Positions 15,440 to 23,107 are shown, numbered from the stretch's first letter. The stretch is 27,704 nt of DNA from an uncultured Coriobacteriaceae bacterium (GCA_902766805.1 CACXFF010000236.1:1-27704), one strand, 5' to 3'. The notes: generated by a model not told the origin, from the sequence alone. Numbers and translations are program-made.

Positions 15440-17638
15440 CTAATTGAGTCCGTCGAGCACGTCGCGGTAGCGCGCCCTCACCTCTTGTGCGTAGGGCACG
15501 TGGCTGGCGTCCTCGAGGCGCGGGTCGTCCGACGCGATGTCGAGCGCCGCCGCATGCGCGATCTCCACCAGCTCGCTGTCTGCCTCCAGGTCCACCAGAT
15601 GCAGGCTGACGCCCCCGGACTGGCGGTAGCCCAGCACCTCTCCCTCGCGCCGCAGGCGCAGGTCGAGCTCTGCCAGCTCATAGCCGTCCGACGTCTGCTC
15701 CAGCGCCGTGAGACGCTCGCGCGCCGCCGTGCGCTTGCGTGCGGCGCTCTCCAGGAACACCCGCCCTTCCACCGGGCCGCGCCCGACGCGCCCACGCAGC
15801 TGATGCAGCGTGGCCAACCCGAAGCGGTCGGCGTCCATCACCAGCATCACGGTGGCGTTGGGCACGTCCACGCCCACCTCGATCACCGTGGTGGAAACCA
15901 GCACGTCGATGCGCCCGTCACGGAAGGCGGTCATGACCTCGTCCTTCTCCGCGGCGCTCAGGCGTCCGTGGATGAGGCCGACTTCGAACTGTGGGAAGAC
16001 GATCTCCCCCAGGCGCTGTGCCTCCACCGTCGCCGCGTGCAGCTTGGCCGCAGCCGCGCGTTGGCTCTCCGGCACGTCGTCCACGCCACCCGGCAGGTCC
16101 TCGCCCGCCTCGTCCGACTCATCCACCATGGGACACACGACATAGGCCTGCTGGCCTGCATCGACGGCGTCTCGTATGGCCGCGTAGGCCAAATCGACGT
16201 TCTCTGGCGTGATGGCCTGCGTGCGATACCCCGCGCCAGAGCTGGGACGCTGCCGTATGCGCGAGCAGGCGACGTCTCCGTAGACCGACAGCGCCAACGT
16301 GCGCGGGATGGGCGTTGCCGTCATCGTGAGCAGGTCGGCACCCACGCCCTTGCGCCGCAGGGCCGCACGCTGGTCCACGCCGAAGCGATGCTGCTCGTCA
16401 ACGACCGCCACCGAGAGCCGAACGAATTCCATGCCCTCGGAGAGCACGGCCGTCGTTCCAAAGACCACCGTGGTGCGTCCCGCCGCAACGTCAGCCTCCA
16501 CCCGCTCGCGCTCTGCCCCGCGCAGCTGCCCGGTGACGAGGGCCCAGCTCACGCCTATCTCATCCAGCAAAGGCCCGAGCTTGGCAGCGTACTGGCTCGC
16601 CAACACGCTCGTAGGCGCCATCATGGCTGCCTGCGTGCCCGTGTCAGCGGCGGCAGCGAGGCAGAAGGCAGCGACCGCCGTCTTGCCGGTGCCCACGTCG
16701 CCGAGCAGCAGACGCCTCATCACCTGCGGAGCCGCCATGTCGTCCAGTATCTCTCGGACGGCCTGTTCCTGCTCCTCGGTGAGCGCGAAAGGCAGTGCCG
16801 CGCGCAGGGCGGCCACGTGCGGGCCGTTCGTCACGTGGGCCACGGGCTGCACGCCCGCAAGGTCCAGCTCGCGCCGGCAGAGCAGCGCCAGCTGCAGGAA
16901 CAAGAGCTCGTCGAAGGCCAGGCGCTGACGCGCAGCCTCGGCCTCGGCCATGCTAGCAGGGAAATGCACGGCGCGCAGGGCACGCGCCTCGCTCATGAGC
17001 CCCAGAGGGCCGAGCAGCTCGGGCTCGACCGGGTCGACCACGTCACCCGCCGAACCCAGCGCGGTAGACACGATCCTACGCATCCAGCCCGCGGAGATGC
17101 CCTGTGTGAGCCCATGCACAGGCAGGATGCGCTCCAAGGAGCTGGGGTCCGCAGCCGCTTTCGCGGCCTCGCCCGCCTTGAGCACCGTCTCGTGGAACGG
17201 GGACACCATCTGCTTGAATCCGTAGTTGAAGGTCACCTTGCCCGAAAAGGCGACCCAGTCGCCGACGGCGAACTGTCGCGCCAACCAACGCTGTTTGAAA
17301 AACACCACCTGCATGAGCCCCGTCTCGTCCACCACGGACAGCTCGAGCACGTGCATGTTGCGCCGTGGGGTCTTCTCGCGGATGCGGTCGACGCGCGCCA
17401 CCACGGTGACGGTCGAGCCGACGTCGGCCGCGGCGATGCTGCTCACGTGCGTGAAGTCGAGGTAGCGATGCGGCACGTGCAGGAGCAGCTCGCGCACGGT
17501 GGAGATGCCCATGCGTCCGAGCGCCGTGCACAGGTCTGAGCGCATGCCGCGCAAGCGCGACACAGGAGCGCCCAGGCCCACGGTGTTCGTGAGCCTGGGC
17601 GCGGCCTCGCTCAGATGGGGGGTGCCGTGAGCGCCCAT
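15440..17638 (-). CDS. recG: ATP-dependent DNA helicase RecG
   Basis: A superfamily 2 helicase of 732 residues that remodels stalled replication forks and recombination junctions. An N-terminal wedge/OB domain (about 60-170) is followed by the helicase core: Walker A GDVGTGKT with Lys319, the DEQH box at 414-417, TATPIPRTLAL and the QLRGRVGRG motif. The C-terminal TRG-type region (LDLRLRREGEVLGYRQSG) is present. The length is near the usual 680-730. The ATG lies nine bases after the fakA stop and has no clear ribosome site, so translation may be coupled or start slightly downstream. Confidence 0.96.
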   Translation of the reverse strand: MGAHGTPHLSEAAPRLTNTVGLGAPVSRLRGMRSDLCTALGRMGISTVRELLLHVPHRYLDFTHVSSIAAADVGSTVTVVARVDRIREKTPRRNMHVLELSVVDETGLMQVVFFKQRWLARQFAVGDWVAFSGKVTFNYGFKQMVSPFHETVLKAGEAAKAAADPSSLERILPVHGLTQGISAGWMRRIVSTALGSAGDVVDPVEPELLGPLGLMSEARALRAVHFPASMAEAEAARQRLAFDELLFLQLALLCRRELDLAGVQPVAHVTNGPHVAALRAALPFALTEEQEQAVREILDDMAAPQVMRRLLLGDVGTGKTAVAAFCLAAAADTGTQAAMMAPTSVLASQYAAKLGPLLDEIGVSWALVTGQLRGAERERVEADVAAGRTTVVFGTTAVLSEGMEFVRLSVAVVDEQHRFGVDQRAALRRKGVGADLLTMTATPIPRTLALSVYGDVACSRIRQRPSSGAGYRTQAITPENVDLAYAAIRDAVDAGQQAYVVCPMVDESDEAGEDLPGGVDDVPESQRAAAAKLHAATVEAQRLGEIVFPQFEVGLIHGRLSAAEKDEVMTAFRDGRIDVLVSTTVIEVGVDVPNATVMLVMDADRFGLATLHQLRGRVGRGPVEGRVFLESAARKRTAARERLTALEQTSDGYELAELDLRLRREGEVLGYRQSGGVSLHLVDLEADSELVEIAHAAALDIASDDPRLEDASHVPYAQEVRARYRDVLDGLN

Positions 17639-17647
17639 GCGGCCGGG

Positions 17648-19324
17648 CTACTCGATGGAGAAAACGACCGGGTACAGGGGCTGCTCGCCGCGGTGGGCAT
17701 CGACCTCCAGGTCGGGCTCGGCGATCTCGATGGCATCACGCAGCTCGCCAAAGGCAGTGTCGTCCATGTCTGCGCCTGCGAGGATGGTGAGGATGTCTCC
17801 CTCGTCCTGCTCGAGGATGTGGTGGATGAGATCGAGGGTCACCTGCTTCACGTCGTTGCCCACGACCACGATCTCCCCGTCTGCGATGCCCATGACGTCA
17901 CCGTCGTGGATGGGCGTGCCGTCGGCGGCAGCAGAGTCGCGCACAGCCGTGGTGACCTCGCCGTCGTGGACGTCCTCGAGCGCGTCGCGCATGGCTTCGA
18001 CGATGTCCTCGAGCGAGGCCCCCTGATCCACCACCGCCATCGCCGAGAACTCCTGCGGCACGGACTTGGCGCGCACCACGACCACGTGCTTGTCCTCGCA
18101 CGCGGCAGCAGCCGCCTCGGAAGCCATCACGATGTTGCCATTGCCCGGAAGCACGATGACGTTCTGGGCGTTGACGCGGTTCACGGCGTCCAGGATGTCG
18201 GCCGTCGACGGGTTCATGGTCTGCCCGCCAAACACGACGACGTCCACGCCCAACGAGTGCAGGATCTCCGCCTCGCCCGAGCCTGCGGCAACCGCCACGA
18301 AACCCAGCTCCTTGGTCGGTTCTTCGGCGCTCGCGGCAGCCTGCTTGTCGGCAGCGATGGAGGCGGTGCGGTCCTGGGCCTCCAAGTCCATGTTGTGGAC
18401 GAAGACCTCGAAGATCTGGCCGTGCTCCAGCATGTGGCCGAGCACCACGTGCGGCTCGTTGGAGTGGACGTGGATCTTGTAGTCGGGATACGCGCCCACG
18501 AGCAGCTCGCAGTCGCCCATGGAGGACAGGAACGCCAGCGTGCCCGCCTCGTCGAAACCCTTGTCCTCGGCATGGAAGAGGAACTCGGTGCAGTAGCGGA
18601 ACTCAGAGCCCGCCCAATCGTCGTTGATCTCGATGTCCACGCGACCGGCCACGACGTTCTTGGCGTCCTCGGCGCTCACCGTCGTCTCGATGGAGCGCAG
18701 GTCGCCGGCCTTGCCGAGCAGCGCGTTGGCGTAGCCCTCGATGAGGGTGGCGAGGCCAAAGGCGCCCGAGTCCACCACGCCGTTCTCCTTGAGCACGGGC
18801 AGCAGGTCGGGCGTGCGCGCCACCGACTCGTACGCCTCGGCCACGATGGCCTCGACCGTCTCGGAGACGTCCATCCTGCGCTGCTTGGCGCACCACTCGG
18901 CCTTGGCCGAAACGTCGCGCAGCACGGTGAGGATGGTGCCCTCCACGGGCTTGCGCACCGCCTTGAACGCGACCTCGCGACCATGGTGCATCGCCGCGGC
19001 GATGGTGCGCGGGGACAGCTCGTCGTCCGCGTCCACGAATCCCTCGGCGATACCGCGCAGGATCTGGCTGGTGATGACGCCGGAGTTGCCGCGGGCGCCC
19101 ATGAGCGAGCCGTGCGTGATGGCGGCGGCCACCTGCTCGATGGTCGCGTTGGCGGGGAGCGCCTGGATCTCCTTCACCACGGTGCCGAGTGTGAGAGACA
19201 TGTTGGTGCCCGTGTCACCGTCGGGCACGGGGAACACGTTGAGCTTGTTGATCTCGTCGGCTTTGTCCGCGACGGCTTGTGCCGCGACAGGGAAGAAGGT
19301 ACGTATGTCTGAAGCGATGCTCAT
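17648..19324 (-). CDS. fakA: Fatty acid kinase ATP-binding subunit FakA (DAK2/DhaL family)
   Basis: A 558-residue kinase subunit that phosphorylates fatty acids held by a separate FakB (DegV-type) carrier, feeding exogenous fatty acids into phospholipids. The DhaL domain fills about 1-200, with the nucleotide/Mg motif NVFPVPDGDTGTNM (29-42) and MGARGNSGVITSQILRG. The C-terminal half (about 310-558) is the conserved FakA-specific domain, including VFGGQTMNPST and LPGNGNI. No FakB gene is in the window. It lies between asp23 and recG, a widely conserved Gram-positive order, and is 87 bases from asp23 with a hairpin between. Confidence 0.93.
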   Translation of the reverse strand: MSIASDIRTFFPVAAQAVADKADEINKLNVFPVPDGDTGTNMSLTLGTVVKEIQALPANATIEQVAAAITHGSLMGARGNSGVITSQILRGIAEGFVDADDELSPRTIAAAMHHGREVAFKAVRKPVEGTILTVLRDVSAKAEWCAKQRRMDVSETVEAIVAEAYESVARTPDLLPVLKENGVVDSGAFGLATLIEGYANALLGKAGDLRSIETTVSAEDAKNVVAGRVDIEINDDWAGSEFRYCTEFLFHAEDKGFDEAGTLAFLSSMGDCELLVGAYPDYKIHVHSNEPHVVLGHMLEHGQIFEVFVHNMDLEAQDRTASIAADKQAAASAEEPTKELGFVAVAAGSGEAEILHSLGVDVVVFGGQTMNPSTADILDAVNRVNAQNVIVLPGNGNIVMASEAAAAACEDKHVVVVRAKSVPQEFSAMAVVDQGASLEDIVEAMRDALEDVHDGEVTTAVRDSAAADGTPIHDGDVMGIADGEIVVVGNDVKQVTLDLIHHILEQDEGDILTILAGADMDDTAFGELRDAIEIAEPDLEVDAHRGEQPLYPVVFSIE

Positions 19325-19379
19325 GCGAATGTCTCCGGTCTGGGCGCGCAGCGAGGCGTGCCGGCTACGTAGATACGAG

Positions 19380-19398
19380 GCGGGGCTTCCTGCCCCGC
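19380..19398 (-). other. Intercistronic hairpin between asp23 and fakA
   Basis: GCGGGGC and GCCCCGC pair perfectly over seven bases around a five-base loop. No T-run follows on the minus strand, so it is more likely an mRNA-processing or attenuation hairpin than a full terminator. Confidence 0.45.
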
Positions 19399-19411
19399 GT
19401 AACAGATGTGC

Positions 19412-19756
19412 TTAGCTGGTCCTCATGCCCTCGATGTGGACGGTCACGTCCACCGCGCCAATCTGGGCAACCTCGTTGAGCAGGTACTTGACCGAGCTGA
19501 CGAGGTTCTCCGCAACGGAATTGAGGTTCATGCCGCGCTCAACGATCACGTGCAGGTCGATGTGGACGCCGTCCTGATCGGTGGCGACCTCCACGCCGCG
19601 GCGCAGCTTGCGATGGGGAAGCAGCGAGGGGGCGCCACTTCTGGCGTCGGCCTCAGCCATGCCCACGACTCCATAGCACTCCATGGCGGCGTAGCCAGCG
19701 ATGTCCGCGATGCACCCGTTGGACACCCTGAGCGTTCCGGCGATAGCCTCAGACAT
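19412..19756 (-). CDS. asp23: Asp23/Gls24 family protein
   Basis: A 114-residue member of the Asp23/Gls24 (DUF322) family, small envelope-associated proteins often induced by alkaline or cell-wall stress. Family features seen are LRVSNGCIADIAGYAAME, GVVGMA and the C-terminal VHIEGMRT strand. It has no membrane helix of its own, as expected for a peripheral protein that needs a membrane partner. The ATG is preceded by AGAAGGAG. It is first in the transcript asp23-fakA-recG-rsmD-coaD and is directly downstream of a promoter with two inverted repeats. Confidence 0.9.
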   Translation of the reverse strand: MSEAIAGTLRVSNGCIADIAGYAAMECYGVVGMAEADARSGAPSLLPHRKLRRGVEVATDQDGVHIDLHVIVERGMNLNSVAENLVSSVKYLLNEVAQIGAVDVTVHIEGMRTS

Positions 19757-19773
19757 GTTTGCTCCTTCTAGCG

Positions 19774-19789
19774 TGACCGCAAGCGGTCA
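19774..19789 (-). promoter_or_regulatory. Inverted repeat in the asp23 leader
   Basis: TGACCGC and GCGGTCA form a perfect seven-base inverted repeat around two bases, ending 18 bases before the asp23 start codon. It could be a protein-binding site or a small leader hairpin near the ribosome site. Confidence 0.45.
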
Positions 19790-19807
19790 GACGACAATCA
19801 ACCCATG

Positions 19808-19837
19808 AGTATAGCGCAGCGTCTCTACAACGCTGCG
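19808..19837 (-). promoter_or_regulatory. Candidate asp23-fakA promoter with overlapping inverted repeat
   Basis: On the minus strand a -10-like TATACT (plus 19813-19808) is preceded directly by an eight-base perfect inverted repeat, CGCAGCGT and ACGCTGCG (plus 19837-19815), that covers the place of the -35 box. No good -35 is seen, as expected for a regulated promoter. The expected leader is about 45 bases. Confidence 0.45.
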
Positions 19838-19864
19838 TATGGACCCGGCTGTGGACAAGAATCG

Positions 19865-19900
19865 CGCAAAACAACAAAAGAGGGTCCCAAAGGACCCTCT
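19865..19900 (-). terminator. Intrinsic terminator of rpmB
   Basis: On the minus strand, AGAGGGTCC and GGACCCTCT pair perfectly over nine bases with a four-base loop (stem 19900-19879), followed by TTTTGTTGTTTT. It stands about 25 bases after the rpmB stop. Confidence 0.9.
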
Positions 19901-19925
19901 CGAGCGATCATGTACGCCACAAAGA

Positions 19926-20114
19926 CTAGGAACGGGCGACCTTGCCGGACTTCAGGCACGTGGTGCACACGTTCATCTTCTGCTTGCGACCATCCACGAC
20001 GACGTGGACGCTCTGGATGTTCGGGCGGAACTTGCGGTTGACGGTACGGTGGGAGTGGCTGATGGAACGACCAGCAACCGGGTGCTTACCGCAGATCTGA
20101 CAAACCTTGGACAT
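19926..20114 (-). CDS. rpmB: 50S ribosomal protein L28
   Basis: A 62-residue large-subunit ribosomal protein. The start is MSKVCQICGK (ATG 20114); a longer open frame upstream has no family similarity. It is the zinc-binding (C+) form, with Cys5/Cys8 and Cys50/Cys53, and the conserved core SISHSHRTVNRKFRPNIQSV. A strong terminator follows. The order rpmB-asp23-fakA matches Bacillus-type genomes, but a terminator and a fresh promoter separate it from asp23 here. Confidence 0.97.
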   Translation of the reverse strand: MSKVCQICGKHPVAGRSISHSHRTVNRKFRPNIQSVHVVVDGRKQKMNVCTTCLKSGKVARS

Positions 20115-20142
20115 GGTGGAACCTACCTTTGTGGCCTCGACG

Positions 20143-20272
20143 CATATGCGCCGCTTGAGTCGTGCAGTCAAGCATGTTAACACAGGATGGAGCGCGCGGG
20201 CCCTGAGCTCTGGCCCGACATCTTGTGTTCACAAGCGATGCACATACTAGCACTCCCGTGTCACCCGCGCAA
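20143..20272 (-). promoter_or_regulatory. rpmB upstream region with two promoter candidates
   Basis: Two alternatives are visible on the minus strand. One is TTGCGC (20272-20267), 17 bases, TAGTAT (20249-20244), just after the thiN stop. The other is TTGACT (20171-20166), 17 bases, CATATG (20148-20143), close to the start codon. Between them lie a palindrome CTTGTG-AA-CACAAG (20222-20235) and a GC-rich hairpin (20197-20217). I cannot tell which is used. Confidence 0.35.
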
Positions 20273-20281
20273 AGCAAGGAA

Positions 20282-21022
20282 CTACGAGCTTTTGTCGGTC
20301 GCGGGAACCGCAGAGATCGGCGGGCGGGCGTCTGCGTCGGCGCTGGCAGACCCATCGTCGAACAGGAACGCCGCGACGCAACCCGCAAGGCAGCTCACCC
20401 GCGCATGCGGCGCGCGCACCACGTTGGACACCCCGCGGTCATCGAGCAAGCCCAAGGTCGTGCGCTCGTAGTCCCACGCGAAGCCCTCCAGGCTCAGCTC
20501 GCTGTCCGGAGCCAAGGCAATGCTCGAGAATACCTGGCCACACGCATCGTCCGCGAGCTCCCAGCTCGTGCGTCCCTGCGGACTGAGCACACGGCACTCG
20601 AAGCCGTCCTCCACCATGCGTGGCCAACAGTCCGCATGGCGCGCGAGCACGCCAAAGACCGCAAGGCCGTGGTCGGGCCGTCCGCCGCTCACGCAGCTGA
20701 GGGTCACGCGCAGCTCATGTCCTGCGGCCAGTTCCTGCGCCAGACGGAAAGCCAATTCCAGGTCCGTCTCGTCCTTTTCGCGAGGGTGCAGGTCGCCGCG
20801 CACGCCCGCGTCACGGGCCTGACGCAGCGCAGACGGAGAGACGGTGTCGGCATCGCCGCAGAACAGCGTGGGCATGACATCGGCCCGCAGGCACCAGTCC
20901 AGACCGCGGTCCACGGCCACGATGGCAGCCGCGGAGCGTGCCAAGGAGGCCATGAGCCTCGCTTCGCTCGGGGATGGCGAGCCGCCCACCAAAAGGACCT
21001 CATAGGTCGTGCGTTCGTCCAT
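20282..21022 (-). CDS. thiN: Thiamine pyrophosphokinase
   Basis: It transfers pyrophosphate from ATP to thiamine to give thiamine diphosphate. The protein has 246 residues. The family motif GDFDS appears as GDADT (56-60), followed by EKDETDLELAF (82-92) and GGRPDHGLAVFG. The dipeptide F-to-A change in the first motif is unusual, but the metal-binding aspartates are kept. The C-terminal beta domain is divergent and ends in a low-complexity tail (DDGSASADADARPP). GGAGGGG stands seven bases before the ATG. It is transcribed away from fmdB, with a 152-base shared upstream region. Confidence 0.87.
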   Translation of the reverse strand: MDERTTYEVLLVGGSPSPSEARLMASLARSAAAIVAVDRGLDWCLRADVMPTLFCGDADTVSPSALRQARDAGVRGDLHPREKDETDLELAFRLAQELAAGHELRVTLSCVSGGRPDHGLAVFGVLARHADCWPRMVEDGFECRVLSPQGRTSWELADDACGQVFSSIALAPDSELSLEGFAWDYERTTLGLLDDRGVSNVVRAPHARVSCLAGCVAAFLFDDGSASADADARPPISAVPATDKSS

Positions 21023-21061
21023 CGTCGGCCCCTCCGCTGTGGCTTCCTTGTGCTTGGCTGC

Positions 21062-21067
21062 ATTATC
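21062..21067 (-). promoter_or_regulatory. Candidate -10 element for thiN
   Basis: GATAAT on the minus strand (five of six matches) lies about 40 bases before the thiN start. A -35 box is not convincing. The region is shared with the divergent fmdB gene. Confidence 0.35.
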
Positions 21068-21111
21068 CCACGCAAAAGGGGTACAGTAACAGGGTTTGGA
21101 ACAAGAAACCC

Positions 21112-21152
21112 AGCTGCGCCGGGCTGTCGCTAGTGCGAGCCGCGACGCAGCT
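21112..21152 (+). promoter_or_regulatory. Hairpin in the fmdB 5' leader
   Basis: AGCTGCG and CGCAGCT form the base of an imperfect 18-19 base stem (21112-21130 with 21135-21152) closed by a TAGT loop. It ends 22 bases before the fmdB start codon, just ahead of GGGAGG. It may affect translation or stability of the fmdB message; no T-run follows, so it is not an obvious terminator. Confidence 0.45.
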
Positions 21153-21174
21153 CTCTGCGGGAGGCACAGGACTT

Positions 21175-21450
21175 ATGGCTCGGTACGACTATCGCTGCGT
21201 GGATTGCGGTCACGTTTTTGAGGTGGAGCACCCCATGCTCGAACACCCCGAGGTGCTGTGCCCCGAATGCAAGGGCCAATGCAGCCGCGTCTTCTCCGCG
21301 AGCGCCATCCGTTTCTCCGGCAGCGGCTTCTACAACACCGACCAGCGCGGGGGCGGCTCGTCGACCCCCGCCACGAGCGGCAGCTCCGAGAGCTCGGGTG
21401 GCAGCAAGTGCGCCCACTGTTCGGGAGGTTCCTGCGACAACTGCGCGTGA
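21175..21450 (+). CDS. FmdB-type zinc-ribbon protein
   Basis: A 91-residue member of the FmdB putative regulatory family. The N-terminal zinc ribbon MARYDYRCVDCGHVFEVEH has Cys8/Cys11 paired with Cys29/Cys32 (CPEC). A Ser/Gly-rich linker leads to a second Cys set, KCAHCSGGSCDNC (78-90), which is common in this family. The start ATG 21175 follows GGGAGG; the longer open frame upstream crosses the leader hairpin and is rejected. It is the only plus-strand gene in this half and converges on rsmB. Molecular function is not established for the family. Confidence 0.88.
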   Translation: MARYDYRCVDCGHVFEVEHPMLEHPEVLCPECKGQCSRVFSASAIRFSGSGFYNTDQRGGGSSTPATSGSSESSGGSKCAHCSGGSCDNCA

Positions 21451-21455
21451 TCCAC

Positions 21456-21544
21456 GCGATGCCACATTTCCCTCAGGCAAGTCTGCCACCCTCAAGTTCA
21501 CGTTGAGGGTGGCAGACTTGTCTGAGGGAGAAATGCGCCATCGC
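21456..21544. repeat. Long near-perfect palindrome between fmdB and rsmB
   Basis: Left arm 21456-21495 and right arm 21503-21544 are inverted copies: 37 of 40 aligned bases agree, with one two-base bulge, around a seven-base loop. It fills the space between two convergent stop codons almost exactly (five bases after fmdB, two bases after rsmB). No T-run follows on either strand. It may act as a two-way terminator, or be a palindromic mobile element remnant. Confidence 0.85.
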
Positions 21545-21546
21545 GG

Positions 21547-22893
21547 CTAGCGAATGCGGCGCAGGCGAGCGAGGAAGTGCCCGTCGCTAGCGCCAGGGAC
21601 GGGCACGCTGAGCCAGTCGGGCTCCTCACGCTCGAAGCCCGTGCCCGCGGCGCTCGCGAGGAACGCATCGACCACATCCTCATCCTCCGCACGGAGCACC
21701 GAGCACGTCGCGTAGTCCAGGCGGCCCCCGACGGCCACGCGCGCTGCCGACGCAGCCAGGATCTCGGCCTGCAGGGTCACGAGGCCCTCTGCCGCCCCCG
21801 CTTCCACGGCCGCCGGATCGAGATCCCAAGCGATCTCTGGATGGCGGCGCAGCGTGCCGCTTCCCGAACAGGGAGCGTCGACGAACACCTGGTCAAAGGC
21901 CTGGTCAAGCTCGAGCGGCAACGCGCGCTCGCCCAGTTTGCGCGCGTCGTAGCACAGGCAGCGCACCGCGTCGCCGGCATCGCGTGCCAAGCGGGCGGCG
22001 GCGACCTTGGTCTTGTACGCCACGCTGTCCACGCCCACGATGCGTGCCAAGCCACCGGCAGCCAACGCCTCCATCTGCAGCAGCAGCGTTTTGGTGCCTC
22101 TCCCCTGCCCGACTTCCAGCAGCAGCGAGCCCGGGGCTGGCGCCACCAGCCGCGCCACACGCTGGGCGGCCAGGTCGGCCACGACGAGCGTCACATCCTC
22201 AACGAGCCCCGAGCCCGCCAAACCGGCAGCATGGTCGAGGCGCCAGACGTACGGCAACTCCTCAGGCTGCGGGTCAAGCCCTTGGGCGCGCAGCAGGTCG
22301 GGCACGCGCTCCGCGTCCGGGCGCAGCGTGTTGGCACGCACCCACACGGGTGCCGGTCCCAGGCTCGCACGCGCGTAGGCATGCGCCTGGGCCAAGCCTC
22401 GATCGGCCGCGACGCGTGCCACCAGCCACGCAGGAAGGCCGTAGGCATCGGCCAGTCCGTTCACGTCACACGCGCCTTCGACGGCGCGGGCTCGCAACGC
22501 GCGCAGGCGCGGCAGCTCCTCGCGCTCCAGGCGCCGCAGCACGGCGTTGGCCATACCGCGCGCCCCACGATCGGCCAGCGACGCGAGCTCCACGCCCTGG
22601 CTTACGGCCACGTGTGGCGCGACGTCGGCATAGAGCAGCTCGTAGGCGGCCAGACGCAGCGCGTCACGCACGCGCGGGCGCAGCTTGGCCACACGCGCGT
22701 CGAGCAGCGCATCCAAGGCGCCGCGCGTGGACACGACCCCGAGCACCAGGCGGCTGCACAGGCCGCGATCCCTGGGGTCGAGCGCCGCCACCTCTGGCGA
22801 GGAGCGCAGCAGGTCACGAGCGCGCGCGTTGCGGGTCCGCTGCTGTGCCAAGACCTTGCAGGCGCAGGCGCGCGCCGGTGACAGCTTGCCCAT
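21547..22893 (-). CDS. rsmB: 16S rRNA (cytosine967-C5)-methyltransferase RsmB
   Basis: It methylates C967 of 16S rRNA. The protein has 448 residues with an N-terminal NusB-like RNA-binding domain (about 1-140) and a C-terminal SAM-dependent domain. The two family cysteines are Cys342 in VDAPCSGSGTLRRHPE and Cys397 in YATCSVLRAEDE. The SAM motif I, usually like CAAPGGKT, reads LEVGQGRGTKT here. The start is MGKLSPARACA (ATG 22893) after GGAAGGAG; the 18-codon upstream extension is rejected. It follows fmt after a 260-base gap with a terminator and tandem repeats, so it may have its own promoter. Confidence 0.93.
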   Translation of the reverse strand: MGKLSPARACACKVLAQQRTRNARARDLLRSSPEVAALDPRDRGLCSRLVLGVVSTRGALDALLDARVAKLRPRVRDALRLAAYELLYADVAPHVAVSQGVELASLADRGARGMANAVLRRLEREELPRLRALRARAVEGACDVNGLADAYGLPAWLVARVAADRGLAQAHAYARASLGPAPVWVRANTLRPDAERVPDLLRAQGLDPQPEELPYVWRLDHAAGLAGSGLVEDVTLVVADLAAQRVARLVAPAPGSLLLEVGQGRGTKTLLLQMEALAAGGLARIVGVDSVAYKTKVAAARLARDAGDAVRCLCYDARKLGERALPLELDQAFDQVFVDAPCSGSGTLRRHPEIAWDLDPAAVEAGAAEGLVTLQAEILAASAARVAVGGRLDYATCSVLRAEDEDVVDAFLASAAGTGFEREEPDWLSVPVPGASDGHFLARLRRIR

Positions 22894-22964
22894 ACGACAC
22901 TCCTTCCGCACGCTCCCCGGCATGCAAACCCGTCCACCGGGGGCCAAGGGTCAGACCCCGGCGG

Positions 22965-23089
22965 CCCCGTTCGGCCCTTTGCACCCGAGAATCCCATCTC
23001 CTGGAGCCAAGAAAAACAGTAACCGACGGTCCCGTTGGCCAAAATGGCCCGAGATTCCTAGCTCCCAGCGGCCAGAAACGGCGCCCGAC
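22965..23089. repeat. Two imperfect tandem units in the fmt-rsmB gap
   Basis: Unit 1 (22965-23027) and unit 2 (23030-23089) share the order CCCGTT, GGCC, CCCGAGA-TCC, CTCC, AGAAA, CCGAC, with roughly two thirds identity by eye. They occupy half of a 260-base gene-free stretch. The remainder holds the rsmB ribosome site, a small GGGTCAGACCCC palindrome (22948-22959) and a hairpin after fmt. Confidence 0.5.
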
Positions 23090-23107
23090 ACGGGCTGCCG
23101 GGCGCCG
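23074..23107 (-). terminator. Terminator-like hairpin after fmt
   Basis: On the minus strand, CGGCGCCCG and CGGGCGCCG pair perfectly over nine bases around an 11-base loop (plus 23107-23079), followed by only a short TTTCT. It lies about 45 bases after the fmt stop. Confidence 0.5.

Noticed and set aside
15485..17539. 684-codon open frame on the plus strand opposite recG
   Set aside because: Antisense shadow: recG has full helicase motifs on the minus strand, and GC-rich codon bias keeps the complementary frame open. The translation is rich in His, Arg and Gln with no domain.
17615..19312. 565-codon open frame on the plus strand opposite fakA
   Set aside because: Same cause; the product is a low-complexity His/Val/Asp string, while fakA motifs are clear on the other strand.
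20197..20217. GC hairpin as a thiN terminator
   Set aside because: The stem is only six bases, has no T-run, and lies 65 bases beyond the thiN stop inside the rpmB upstream region.
22948..22959. GGGTCAGACCCC palindrome as an operator
   Set aside because: Short palindromes of this composition are expected by chance in such GC-rich DNA; no second copy or promoter is nearby.
22965..23089. CRISPR array in the fmt-rsmB gap
   Set aside because: Only two diverged units with no constant repeat and spacer pattern, and no cas genes.
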